DNA of 64,000 nucleotides, taken from positions 104,767 through 168,766 of the forward strand of contig CAWEWG010000012.1 in NCBI GenBank assembly GCA_963812795.1, read 5' to 3'. Position numbers and translations under genes: made by a program. Below the pieces are notes generated by a model, which searched no databases, had not been told where the DNA came from, and worked only from the letters and a program-made list of their open reading frames with translations. Below are positions 41,159-48,713 of this stretch, one piece after another. Source of the stretch: Hyphomicrobium_A sp963812795. GTDB taxonomy: Bacteria; Pseudomonadota; Alphaproteobacteria; Rhizobiales; Hyphomicrobiaceae. Numbering within the stretch: the stretch's first letter is position 1; each line of letters begins with the position of its first letter.

Positions 41159-41518
41159 ATGAGGAAATTTGTGATTTCGTGTGCTACCGTCGCACTGGGC
41201 TTGTTCGCGTTTGCGACAGGATCTGCCAACGCGACGCCTATCGGGATGGATCTGCTCAAATCTGCGACTGGCAAAAGCGCGGTGGCAGAAACGGTTCATT
41301 ACCGCGGCTATCGCCATTGCCATCGCCGTTATGGGTACCGTCGCTGTCATGGCGGCTACGCCTACTACGGCTATGGTCCGAGCATCGTCCTCGGTTTCGG
41401 CGGACGACGGCATCATCACCACCATTTTCGTGGTTTCCGCGGCGGTGGGCGTCACATGATGCACCGAGGCGGACACGGCGGCATGAAAATGTTCCGCGGT
41501 GGCCGCGGCCGTCATTGA
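41159..41518 (+). CDS. Secreted His/Gly/Arg-rich protein
   Basis: A 119-residue protein: signal peptide MRKFVISCATVALGLFAFAT (cleavage near GSANA), a short linker, then a Tyr/Arg/His region (YRGYRHCHRRYGYRRCHGGY) and a Gly-rich tail with five consecutive His (RRHHHHHFRGFRGGG). Such proteins are frequent in Bradyrhizobium-type genomes and are of unknown function; metal or polyanion binding is a guess from composition. A GC-rich imperfect hairpin follows the stop at about 41536-41563 and may be a terminator. Confidence 0.7.
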   Translation: MRKFVISCATVALGLFAFATGSANATPIGMDLLKSATGKSAVAETVHYRGYRHCHRRYGYRRCHGGYAYYGYGPSIVLGFGGRRHHHHHFRGFRGGGRHMMHRGGHGGMKMFRGGRGRH

Positions 41519-42065
41519 CATAGGGAAAACAAACACGGCCTCGCGGCAGGAGCTGCGGGGCCGCTATAGTAACGCAATGTGGATGGCAGTTCGCGCGGAT
41601 GGAATGACGCAATCGCAGCCGTGCGAGCGCGACCGCCGGGCTGCCAAAGGAAGTGCTCGATGCTGCCATCGTAGGTTCAGCGCAGTCCGTCGAGCATTAG
41701 GAGATCGCGCGCACGCTGAGGATCTCTGCACAGGCCGCATCAATTGCAGTGAATACGACGTCAAGCTTCTCAGGATCATCATTCCGCCAGCGTTCCTCCC
41801 AAACGCCTGGGTTAGCCGACATCCAGGGAAGCCAGTTCACGGCTGGGGGCGCCGAAAATTTATGTCCGCAACCGTACGAAGCGGGCTGGCTGAGCCCCAA
41901 ATCTCGCATCGCAACAATCGCAACCGCCGTTTTAGATTGATCTCGCACGGCTGCTTTTTGTCGGTCACCTGGCTGTGCGTTTTGTAGGTGGCTGTCGGAC
42001 GGGACTGCGGGTAGCTCGCCCGCTCCTACGGAAGCGCGACCGCTTCGCGCACCGGGGTACCCACC
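41519..42065. other. Intergenic region, one weak minus-strand candidate
   Basis: About 550 bp. The minus-strand stretch 41697-41920 reads PPAVNWLPWMSANPGVWEER and DDPEKLDVVFTAIDAACAEI, which is protein-like, but the upstream part and start are unclear. Nothing else is recognised. Confidence 0.3.
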
Positions 42066-42401
42066 ATGCAACTCTCTGGCTCCAACATTCTCATCATCGG
42101 CGAAGCGCCAGGCACGCTGGAACTACGCGCGCGCTTGATTGCTTCCGGCGCCAATGTGCAGGTCGTCAGCGTCGCCGGAGCTTCGATAGTCATCAAGCAA
42201 AAGCAGATCGACGGCGCCTTCATCGGTGCTTCGCTCGACCAGGATACACGGCAGCTTTGCGGCGAGCTGTCCGCCCTCGGGATTGCGCAAATCTTCATTG
42301 CACAAGGGCACACCCACCCCGTATCGCGGCCCGCTGTCATGGCTCGCGGCGTGGGCCTCACGGGGTTACGCCGCATGATGCGGACGCTAGCGTTCAACTG
42401 A
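42066..42401 (+). CDS. Degenerate response-regulator receiver-like protein
   Basis: A 111-residue protein with CheY-like alternation: NILIIGEAPGTLELRARLIA, then KQKQIDGAFIGASLDQDTRQ and LGIAQIFIAQGH. It matches stand-alone receiver proteins of Rhizobiales in layout, but the paired acidic residues after strand 1 (IGEAPG) are poor and the usual phosphoacceptor Asp after strand 3 (AFIGASLD) is absent. It is probably not phosphorylated in the normal way. It is followed 9 bp later by a small gene in the same direction. Confidence 0.5.
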   Translation: MQLSGSNILIIGEAPGTLELRARLIASGANVQVVSVAGASIVIKQKQIDGAFIGASLDQDTRQLCGELSALGIAQIFIAQGHTHPVSRPAVMARGVGLTGLRRMMRTLAFN

Positions 42402-42410
42402 TCCAACGGG

Positions 42411-42632
42411 ATGGCTATGGAGCCAAATATCTCGACGCTGGAGCGCGCTTTTCACCTCGCCGGCACGGGTCTATTTTCGACAGTGACGGAGATCAAACTG
42501 AGACTAGTGCGCGAGGGCTACCGGCCTGAGCTGGTTGAAGGGCCGGAACTCATCAAGCAGCTCACGTTAGCAATGGCAGTGGCACGTGCTGCGCGTGTAA
42601 GGCCCAGCAAGCGCAAGCGATCCGACGCCTAA
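42411..42632 (+). CDS. Small protein, paralogue of the 44455-44664 gene
   Basis: A 73-residue protein, MAMEPNISTLERAFHLAGTG then TVTEIKLRLVREGYRPELVE and a basic tail (RPSKRKRSDA). It shares the pattern S-x-[LI]-E-R-A-F-x-L-A-x-T-G...T-V-x-E-I-K-x-x-L-x-R-E-G-Y...V-E-G-x-x-L-x-K-Q-L with the gene at 44455-44664. The pattern looks like a short helical domain. No function is known to me. It lies directly after the receiver-like gene and before a bidirectional terminator. Confidence 0.6.
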   Translation: MAMEPNISTLERAFHLAGTGLFSTVTEIKLRLVREGYRPELVEGPELIKQLTLAMAVARAARVRPSKRKRSDA

Positions 42633-42640
42633 GGACAAAT

Positions 42641-42667
42641 AGCCCTGCCGACGTGACCGGCAGGGCT
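42641..42667. terminator. Bidirectional terminator between convergent genes
   Basis: Perfect 10-bp stem AGCCCTGCCG / CGGCAGGGCT with a 7-nt loop, flanked by AAAT on one side and CTAATAGTT on the other, between the convergent genes ending at 42632 and 42675. Confidence 0.7.
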
Positions 42668-42674
42668 CTAATAG

Positions 42675-43052
42675 TTACCGTCGCGCCGAAGCGTCCCAGT
42701 ACGGCTGCACACCGTAATGACGATGCGTGACCGTTTCCCAGGTGCGGTCACCCCAGGAATCGTCGCTGAACTCCGGTGCGTCCTTCAGCTGCTGTTCGGT
42801 GATGCCGGTGCGGAAACCCTGCAATCCGGTATCATATTTCAAAGCGGCCCACGGAACGGGGTAGTGACTGTGCGCGAGGCCGAGAAAACCGCCGAAGCTC
42901 ATCACCGCGTAGATGACGCGACCGGATAGCTTATCGATCATGAGGTGGTCAATCTCTCCGACCTCTTCATCGCCCGCTCCGTAAACGACGGTTCCCTCAA
43001 CGTCTTCGCTCGAGATCAATTGGTGGTTAGGGTGTTGTGTGGCGCTAGCCAT
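42675..43052 (-). CDS. PRC-barrel domain protein
   Basis: A 125-residue protein whose core is a PRC-barrel: ISSEDVEGTVVYGAGDEEVG, EIDHLMIDKLSGRVIYAVMS, FGGFLGLAHSHYPVPWAALK and YDTGLQGFRTGITEQQLKDA. The tail (SDDSWGDRTWETVTHRHYGV) is as in the stress-associated PRC-barrel proteins of Rhizobiales. The ATG is preceded by GGAGGAAAAC. It ends against the bidirectional terminator. Such proteins are often found beside DNA-repair or stress genes; the exact role is unknown. Confidence 0.8.
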   Translation of the reverse strand: MASATQHPNHQLISSEDVEGTVVYGAGDEEVGEIDHLMIDKLSGRVIYAVMSFGGFLGLAHSHYPVPWAALKYDTGLQGFRTGITEQQLKDAPEFSDDSWGDRTWETVTHRHYGVQPYWDASARR

Positions 43053-43122
43053 GTTTTCCTCCACGAGTTGTTGTGAAGCAGAACGTGGAGTTGCCAGCCG
43101 GCGTTCCCGGACGTGAGGGGCA

Positions 43123-44193
43123 CTATTTTGGACGCGGATCGGTTAGCTCGCTGCCCGGTGACCATTCCCCGGCACGGTATCGCGCGACGCCTTGGCGTAG
43201 CGCCTGAGCCGCGTTGACCACCTCTTTGAAGAGGGCCTGGTCAGCATCGAGATCGGCGTGACTCGTCGCGTAGGGTTGATAGTAGCCTATATAGCGATCG
43301 AGCAGGGCCACCTCGCCTGCCGGGCGCAGCTCCACGTCGGTGAGCCAGTCTGTGAGCATGCGGCGGAGCGTTTCGACGCCGGCCGTGTCGCCGTGGACAA
43401 TGACGGAGAACACGCGGCCCTTGAGATGGCGCGGATAGGACCAACCAAGCTCCATCGCTTTGGCACGCTCGGCATCCTTTCCACGCGTCGAAGTCGGGTC
43501 AGGGTTACCGCCGTCAGCACATACGAGGCGGTCCATCATCGCCTTCAAGACCGTCGGCGCCTGATACCAGTGCACCGGGGTGACGATCATCACGCCATGA
43601 GCGGCGACCCACATTGGATAGATGTCGTTCATCCAGTCGTGGATCTGGTCGACGGCGTGGTTAGGATAGCAGGAACACGGCCAGTGGCAGAGCGCGGGCG
43701 CGGTTGAGAAACACGCCTTGCACGGGTGGATGTGACGCCCGTATTCGGACGTTAGCCGGCTGAGGTCCAGCACTTCGCACTCGGTGTCGGGAATGGCGGC
43801 GAGCGCATCGCGTGCCGTCTCCACCAGCCGCCAGGTCTTGGACATCTCACCGGGACAGGTGTGCTCGGAGCGCGGGCAGCCATTGATGATGAGGATGTGC
43901 GACGGTGCCGCAGCGTTGTCATGCCGTGCTTGGGCGGCGCGGATGGCCTCTCGCGCCGCAATCCACTCGATGGAAAGGTCATAGTCAGGATCGGCGAACT
44001 CAGCGCCGGCCTTGCGTGTCCGCGGTGCTTTGCGTTTGTCCCGATAGGCATCCCACGCGATGTCGCAGGCACGCTCCAGCTCGGCGCGCATAGCGTCGAA
44101 CCTGGGATCATAGAACTGTGCAAAATACCTGGCCCTGAACGATACTCTGTCGAGATGTGGGTCGGGCATACCTTTGCGGACGTCGGCGCTCAT
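43123..44193 (-). CDS. NAD(P)H-dependent flavodoxin-like oxidoreductase
   Basis: A 356-residue protein. The first 95 residues are a helical, charged extension (RVSFRARYFAQFYDPRFDAM). The rest is a flavodoxin-like FMN reductase fold: ILIINGCPRSEHTCPGEMSK (FMN phosphate loop), CKACFSTAPALCHWPCSCYP (an unusual Cys cluster, five Cys in 20 residues), MIVTPVHWYQAPTVLKAMMD and RLVCADGG. The Cys cluster might bind a metal or Fe-S centre, as in iron-sulfur flavoproteins, but that is inference. It stands alone on the minus strand, with the repeat cluster upstream. Confidence 0.7.
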   Translation of the reverse strand: MSADVRKGMPDPHLDRVSFRARYFAQFYDPRFDAMRAELERACDIAWDAYRDKRKAPRTRKAGAEFADPDYDLSIEWIAAREAIRAAQARHDNAAAPSHILIINGCPRSEHTCPGEMSKTWRLVETARDALAAIPDTECEVLDLSRLTSEYGRHIHPCKACFSTAPALCHWPCSCYPNHAVDQIHDWMNDIYPMWVAAHGVMIVTPVHWYQAPTVLKAMMDRLVCADGGNPDPTSTRGKDAERAKAMELGWSYPRHLKGRVFSVIVHGDTAGVETLRRMLTDWLTDVELRPAGEVALLDRYIGYYQPYATSHADLDADQALFKEVVNAAQALRQGVARYRAGEWSPGSELTDPRPK

Positions 44194-44255
44194 CGACGCC
44201 TTGAACGTTCCAACGTGCCGCCCAGTTCAACCGTTCGTCGACGCCCGGTCACTTC

Positions 44256-44412
44256 CGCTTTGGGTCAGGAGCGGACATCGAACGCACCGCTCCGAATGTC
44301 CGCTCAGGGCCAGAAGCAGACATTGGCCATATCGATACGAACGGCTCTAGGCCAGAAGCAGACGTCGACCACGTCTCTTCGAATGTCCAGCTTTGGCCAG
44401 AAGGATGTCTGC
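44256..44412. repeat. Tandem cluster of the island palindromic repeat
   Basis: At least four units: CGCTTTGGGTCAGGAGCGGA, then CCGCTCAGGGCCAGAAGCAG, CTAGGCCAGAAGCAGACGTC and CAGCTTTGGCCAGAAGG. They are separated by about 30-40 bp of diverged spacer. The location between two genes of opposite interest, and the multiplicity, fit a REP-type element spread in the island. Confidence 0.75.
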
Positions 44413-44430
44413 GCTGCAAAGTGCGCAGCA

Positions 44431-44460
44431 GGGCGGCGTTACGGGGCCGCCCTTTTATTT
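44431..44460 (+). terminator. Intrinsic terminator-like hairpin (plus strand)
   Basis: GGGCGGC / GCCGCCC stem with an 8-nt loop followed by TTTTATTT. No plus-strand gene lies just upstream, and the T-run overlaps the stop of the minus-strand gene at 44455. A related hairpin is at 54971-54992. It may end an unrecognised transcript or belong to a mobile element. Confidence 0.5.
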
Positions 44461-44664
44461 GCCCGTCGGAGCGCGGCCATCGCGCGCCTTCGTGATGGCA
44501 GCCGAGAGTTGTTTCGAAAGCGCCGAGCCCTCAACTTGCTCGTACTGGTAGCCCTCACGCATAAGTATCAGCTTGATTTCGCTCACCGTCACATAGCGAC
44601 CAGTGGCGGCAAGCTCAAAAGCCCGTTCAATCGCTGAGACGTTTGCCTTCATGATTTCAATCAT
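44455..44664 (-). CDS. Small protein, paralogue of the 42411-42632 gene
   Basis: A 69-residue protein from MIEIMKANVSAIERAFELAA, continuing TGRYVTVSEIKLILMREGYQ and ending ITKARDGRAPTGK. It aligns along its length with the gene at 42411-42632 (see that entry for the shared pattern). An upstream TTG at 44697 would overlap the stop of the preceding gene. The two copies are on opposite strands about 2 kb apart. Function unknown; the conserved helix-turn arrangement could be a small DNA-binding or dimerisation unit, but no direct evidence exists. Confidence 0.6.
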   Translation of the reverse strand: MIEIMKANVSAIERAFELAATGRYVTVSEIKLILMREGYQYEQVEGSALSKQLSAAITKARDGRAPTGK

Positions 44665-44693
44665 CAGAGGGCCGCTGATCGGGCGGCGTAGCG

Positions 44694-44867
44694 TCAACTG
44701 GCTGTTGGCGAAGGATTTTTGCGTACAGCGTGCCGGCTGGTGATCATCACGAAGCCGTCCTCAAACTCTACGCGAATGCTATTCATCTTTCCGCGAGCCG
44801 TCACCTTGCAGCGCTGGCCGTTTCGACCGCAGCGGTTCCAGTAGCAAATGAAAGGGAAATCACTCAT
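44694..44867 (-). CDS. 57-residue hypothetical protein
   Basis: Starts MSDFPFICYWNRCGRNGQRC, then KVTARGKMNSIRVEFEDGFV and MITSRHAVRKNPSPTAS. It contains a C-x(4)-C-x(6)-C arrangement and a short beta-rich core (RVEFEDGFVMITSRHAV). Similar small W-N-R-C-G-R-x-G-Q-R-C proteins occur, as I recall, in Bradyrhizobium-type genomes without assigned function. The next gene on the same strand begins at or just after its stop, suggesting a two-gene unit. Confidence 0.6.
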   Translation of the reverse strand: MSDFPFICYWNRCGRNGQRCKVTARGKMNSIRVEFEDGFVMITSRHAVRKNPSPTAS

Positions 44868-45203
44868 CGCTCGCGCCCCTTGCGCGCATCGCGGTTGCCC
44901 TACGGGTAGGTCAGTAGGTCAGTACCTTCGAACGGTACCGGTTGGCGCGCGGAGGTGGTGGGTGAGGGCCCGGCGGGCGGGCCGTGTCGATCCGCTCCGC
45001 CGGGGGAACCGCACTACGGTCAAGGAGGGCAGCTCCTGCTGCGATTATACCGCGGTGTTTCAGTCAGCGGAAGATCGCCGTCGCCTCAGCTCACACAAAG
45101 GGCGCGGCGGCTGCTTTGGGGCCTTGTGTCGACCATCGCAGGACAGCCATAAAGCATAGGCACCAATTTGACTGCCAGGGTCGTTGGTCTCGGTCCGGAT
45201 GAA
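44868..45203. other. Upstream region of the caspase-FGE gene
   Basis: About 335 bp between divergent genes. It should contain promoters for both directions, but none could be pinned down. Short frames here lack ribosome-binding sites. Confidence 0.4.
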
Positions 45204-47018
45204 ATGCTGCCCAAATTTATCTTAGGTATTCTGCTTCTCGCCGGTATTGCTATTTTGCAGGCAGCCCAAGCCAAGCGTGTGGCGCTTGTCATCGGCAACT
45301 CCGCCTATCAGCGCACCGCGGAGCTGCAGAATCCTCGCAACGACGCGACTGATATGGCAGCGGCTCTGAAATCGCTGGGGTTCGAGGTCGTCGAGGGCTT
45401 CGACCTCGACAAGCCAGGCATGGACCGCAAGGTTCGCGACTTCTCCGTAGCCTTATCGGGAGCCGACACCGGCGTTTTCTACTTCGCCGGCCACGGCCTA
45501 CAGGTCAACGGCAGCAATTTCCTGGTGCCCGTCGACGCCGAACTCTCGACCGCTGCGGCGCTCGAGTTCGAGATGGTGCGCATCGACATCGTGCAGCGCA
45601 TCATGGAGGCCGAGGCCAAGACCAATATCCTGTTCCTCGACGCCTGCCGTAACAATCCCCTGTCCCGCAATCTCGCCCGCGCGATGGGCACGCGGGCCGC
45701 AGGCATCGGGCGAGGCCTGGCGCCAGTGGAGTCGGGCGTTGGTACACTAATCAGTTTCTCGACGCAGCCCGGTAACGTGGCGCTGGATGGGGAGGGTCGC
45801 AACTCGCCGTTCGCTTCGTCCCTCGTCAAGCACATTGCTACCTCGACGGGGCCGCTTACCGACATCCTCGTCGACGTGCGCAACGACGTGATGGCGGCAA
45901 CCGCGCGCAAACAGGTGCCGTGGGAACACTCGGCGCTGACCGGACGCTTCTACTTCAAGGAACCAACGATCCCGCAGGCGCTGCCCCCAACGGTGCGAAA
46001 CGACGCGGCCGAGGCCTGGAGCGCGGCGAAAGACACGAAAAACCCGGCCATCCTGGAGGCCTTCATCAAGCGCTTCGGGAGTACCTTCTATGGCGACATG
46101 GCGCGTGCGCGCCTCGATGAACTGAAGGCGAACATCCCAGAAGCGAGCGAAACGACGGCGGCTCTCGTCTCCCCTGCAAAGCCGCCTTCTGCAACATCCG
46201 CTCAACCCGCCGTCGGCATGTTCGAGCCTGCACGAGGGCCCGGCGCAACGTTTCGGGACTGCGAGGATTGCCCGGAGATGGTCGTGGTGCCACCTGGCTC
46301 ATTTACGATGGGTTCGCCGCCCGGCGAGGCAGGGCAGGACGGTGACGAGGGGCCCCAGCGCAAGGTGGTGCTCGCAGCGCCGTTTGGCGTTGGCAAGTAT
46401 GAGGTCACGTTCGCCGAGTGGGACGCGTGCGTGGCTGCCGGCGGCTGCAAGCACAAGCCGGAAGACGCCGGCTGGGGTCGCGACAGGCGGCCGGTGATCA
46501 ACGTCTCCTGGGACGACGTGAAGAACGAGTACCTGCCCTGGCTGTCGAAGAAGACCGGCAAGGCGTATCGGCTGCTCACCGAGGCGGAATGGGAGTATGC
46601 GGCACGCGGCGGTGTGGAGAGCGAAAATCCGCTCCGCTATTCGTGGGGTGACGAGGTCAACCACGAACTCGCGAACTACGGCAGCGACGACTGTTGCGCG
46701 GGGCGGGCCGAGGGTACGGATCAGTGGGTGAATACCGCGCCGGTCGGTGAGTTCGAGGCCAACCCATACGGACTTTTCGACATGCACGGCAACGTGTGGG
46801 AATGGGTGGAGGACTGCTACAAAGACAGCTACGAGGACGCGCCCCCGGACGGCAGCGCAACCAATCCCGCCGCCACATGCGTATCGCGCGTTGTACGCGG
46901 CGCCTCCTGGAACGACCTCCCTGTTTCACTGCGAACCGCCAACCGCGACGTCGGACTTCCGGGCTTTCGCGACCCAAGCTTCGGTTTTCGCATTGCGAGA
47001 ACACTCAATCCTCAATGA
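45204..47018 (+). CDS. Exported caspase-like peptidase fused to an FGE-sulfatase-like domain
   Basis: A 604-residue protein. Residues 1-23 are a signal peptide (MLPKFILGILLLAGIAILQA). Residues 25 to about 260 are a C14 caspase-like domain: RVALVIGNSAYQ, catalytic His97 in VFYFAGHGLQ and Cys148 in NILFLDACRNNP. A helical linker follows. From about residue 345 comes an FGE/SUMF1 (EgtB/PvdO) domain: MVVVPPGSFTMGSPPGEAGQ, RLLTEAEWEYAARGG, NPYGLFDMHGNVWEWVEDCY and VVRGASWNDLPVSLRTANRD. The Cys pair used by true formylglycine enzymes is missing in RGASWND, so this part is likely a binding module. Probably periplasmic. A TTG start 36 nt upstream is possible but the ATG fits the signal peptide. Substrate and partners unknown. 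Confidence 0.85.
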   Translation: MLPKFILGILLLAGIAILQAAQAKRVALVIGNSAYQRTAELQNPRNDATDMAAALKSLGFEVVEGFDLDKPGMDRKVRDFSVALSGADTGVFYFAGHGLQVNGSNFLVPVDAELSTAAALEFEMVRIDIVQRIMEAEAKTNILFLDACRNNPLSRNLARAMGTRAAGIGRGLAPVESGVGTLISFSTQPGNVALDGEGRNSPFASSLVKHIATSTGPLTDILVDVRNDVMAATARKQVPWEHSALTGRFYFKEPTIPQALPPTVRNDAAEAWSAAKDTKNPAILEAFIKRFGSTFYGDMARARLDELKANIPEASETTAALVSPAKPPSATSAQPAVGMFEPARGPGATFRDCEDCPEMVVVPPGSFTMGSPPGEAGQDGDEGPQRKVVLAAPFGVGKYEVTFAEWDACVAAGGCKHKPEDAGWGRDRRPVINVSWDDVKNEYLPWLSKKTGKAYRLLTEAEWEYAARGGVESENPLRYSWGDEVNHELANYGSDDCCAGRAEGTDQWVNTAPVGEFEANPYGLFDMHGNVWEWVEDCYKDSYEDAPPDGSATNPAATCVSRVVRGASWNDLPVSLRTANRDVGLPGFRDPSFGFRIARTLNPQ

Positions 47019-47103
47019 AGTAGCTATCGTGCAAGACTGTCCGCTCGCACCCTGTCAGCCTCAAGTTGAGCCCGTCAAAGGTGTTTCATTTCTCAGGCCT
47101 CCT

Positions 47104-47412
47104 TCAGCCGCCGTCGCCGCCCTCGTCCGCAAAACTCGGCTCCGCGCCCGTCGGCGCATCTGATCGGGTCGGGTCAACACGTCGGGCGTTCGGGCTGTTC
47201 GGGCCTCTGAAGTATCCGGTCATCGCCTCGATGCAAAGGGGCTTCAATCCGGCCCCGCCTGTGTCGAGGTGCGCCTTCAGCGAGTTGCGCAGGCGCGGCT
47301 CCCACGTTGCATGGATGTGCTTCGCGATGCCGTCGAGCGCCTCCTGCTTTGGATAGACGGCGAAGAAGTCGGTAATCGAGTTCGCCATGCGGACAACGTC
47401 GCGGACGTCCAT
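47104..47412 (-). CDS. Orphan formate dehydrogenase delta-subunit-like protein
   Basis: A 102-residue protein: VRMANSITDFFAVYPKQEAL, DGIAKHIHATWEPRLRNSLK and AHLDTGGAGLKPLCIEAMTG match the FdsD pattern (MANxIxxFF, then GIAxHIxxxWxPRMR, HLDxGGxGL). The last 30 residues are an extra Asp/Gly-rich tail. FdsD supports the NAD-linked formate dehydrogenase FdsGBACD, but no fdsABGC genes are in the window. It may serve a formate dehydrogenase encoded elsewhere or be a stranded copy. Confidence 0.7.
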   Translation of the reverse strand: MDVRDVVRMANSITDFFAVYPKQEALDGIAKHIHATWEPRLRNSLKAHLDTGGAGLKPLCIEAMTGYFRGPNSPNARRVDPTRSDAPTGAEPSFADEGGDGG

Positions 47413-48172
47413 GGTGCAATTCCGTTATGAGGCGGCTGCTGGGAGCGAGGCCTGTCTCCGAGCGGTCCTATCCTAGGCGTTGATTATGCCGCCCGGTAAT
47501 CTGCGGGATTCCAGCTCATCGAGCACCTCGCGGAGCAGTCAACCAGCCCAGACGTTCGTTGGTTCCGCTCGGGAAGTCGGCAGGATGCCAGCAACCTTTA
47601 GCATTGTGCGCACGTTAGCGTGGCGAGGGTCCGGGCAAAAGCGTTGCCCATCGGACCCTTGCGAGGAGAGGGTGTGCCACTCCCAAACTCCTCGCTTTCT
47701 CGGCGCAAGGCAGTCGAGAACTGGAGAACAGCCAATGGGTATTTCGGGTGCCGCGCGCCTGAATGCCCGCTAACGCAACAAAGCCCCAGCGGCTGTTCTG
47801 GGGCCTTGCGCGCCTCGTGGCGTCCGATGGACGAAAGGGAAGTTCACCGGCTGACGCAGGCTGGCTCGAGTCGGTTACCGAGGCGTAAACGGGTAGGGTT
47901 ACCCCTCGCTCGGCCTTCTCAACGATCTGCCGTCGGATTATACAACGTCCGAGCCACTTCCCTTCCTGTCCCCCTCGATAGGGTCGCGGCTTGTGCGGAC
48001 GCCGATTCCCCCCGGAGTCGGCGTCCATTTCTTATCCACGCTCGTGCCTGAGGATTTGGGAGTGTGATTGGAAAGGACGGCCATGAGGAAAAGCAGCCGT
48101 CTCTTCATCATACGAACGGTTTGATCGCTGGGCATGCACGCAAGGCGACCGCTGCACACTACATTGCATTTG
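47413..48172. other. Gene-poor stretch with two hairpins
   Basis: About 760 bp without a convincing gene. It holds a hairpin at 47783-47804 (GCCCCAG / CTGGGGC with flanking AA and TT) and a terminator-like stem at 47997-48026. The long frames on both strands are Arg/Pro-rich and look like GC-driven artefacts. A small RNA between the two hairpins is conceivable but unsupported. Confidence 0.4.
47997..48026 (+). terminator. Terminator-like hairpin
   Basis: Perfect 9-bp stem GGACGCCGA / TCGGCGTCC with a 12-nt loop, followed by ATTTCTTA on the plus strand. No coding sequence is evident immediately upstream. Confidence 0.5.
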
Positions 48173-48433
48173 ATGCAGAACAGACGCGATCAGCGCAGAC
48201 ATCCTCGGAGGGTGGTGGACAGGCCGGCTCGTATCGTTCTCGCCGCAGGCAAAGAGCCGTGTCGCATCATCGACATATCGAAGGGCGGCGCCAGGCTCTC
48301 CACCGTGTCGAGCAGCTGGCTTCCTAGAATCTTTGACCTCCAGGACGTCTTCAGCGGCGTCAGACGTGCGGTCGCTCGTGTTTGGTCGAAGCATCACATT
48401 ATCGGCGTCCGCTTTCTCAACAAGCGATCCTAA
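48173..48433 (+). CDS. PilZ domain protein
   Basis: An 86-residue single-domain protein starting MQNRRDQRRHPRRVV. The PilZ c-di-GMP motif is present: R-x(3)-R in RRHPRR and (D/N)-x-S-x-x-G in CRIIDISKGGARLS. It ends VWSKHHIIGVRFLNKRS. Such small PilZ proteins are very common in Rhizobiales, with effects on motility or envelope mostly unknown. A longer start at 48134 is open but lacks a better ribosome-binding site. Confidence 0.8.
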   Translation: MQNRRDQRRHPRRVVDRPARIVLAAGKEPCRIIDISKGGARLSTVSSSWLPRIFDLQDVFSGVRRAVARVWSKHHIIGVRFLNKRS

Positions 48434-48493
48434 CCTTCCCTGTTGACACATCTTCCGAACAGCTTCCCCTCTTGCTTATGCTTAGCGGCTAGC

Positions 48494-48685
48494 ATGGAGG
48501 GCACAGACTTGCCCGACGACATTGCCTATTGGAAGCAGGAACGCGCCAAGCTCCAACAGCAGCTCGACGAGCTTGAGACCGGGGTGGTGGAGAAGGAGTC
48601 GTTTCCGCTCATCCGGTACCTGAAGACGCGGCTCGCTGACTTGGACCGGCACATTGCATCGTTGGAGACTAGGCGGAATGCCTAG
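48494..48685 (+). CDS. Small coiled-coil protein
   Basis: A 63-residue protein, MEGTDLPDDIAYWKQERAKL followed by heptad-like QQQLDELETG and YLKTRLADLDRHIASLETRR. The helical, charged sequence predicts a coiled-coil hairpin. No family recognised. It lies 60 bp after the PilZ gene in the same direction and may share its transcript. Confidence 0.55.
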   Translation: MEGTDLPDDIAYWKQERAKLQQQLDELETGVVEKESFPLIRYLKTRLADLDRHIASLETRRNA

Positions 48686-48713
48686 ATGTCGGGGGGCGGA
48701 AGCGCCCGGAAGT

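Noticed and set aside
40725..41162. 145-codon plus-strand frame
   Set aside because: Thr/Ser/Arg-rich with no signal or ribosome-binding site; the minus-strand 47-residue gene explains part of the region better.
45204..47018. Diversity-generating retroelement target (FGE/C-type-lectin fold)
   Set aside because: No reverse transcriptase, accessory gene or template/variable repeat was found in the surrounding sequence.
47413..48133. Protein genes on either strand in the 47.4-48.1 kb gap
   Set aside because: Frames are Arg/Pro/Ser-rich in all readings, lack ribosome-binding sites and have no coherent domain.
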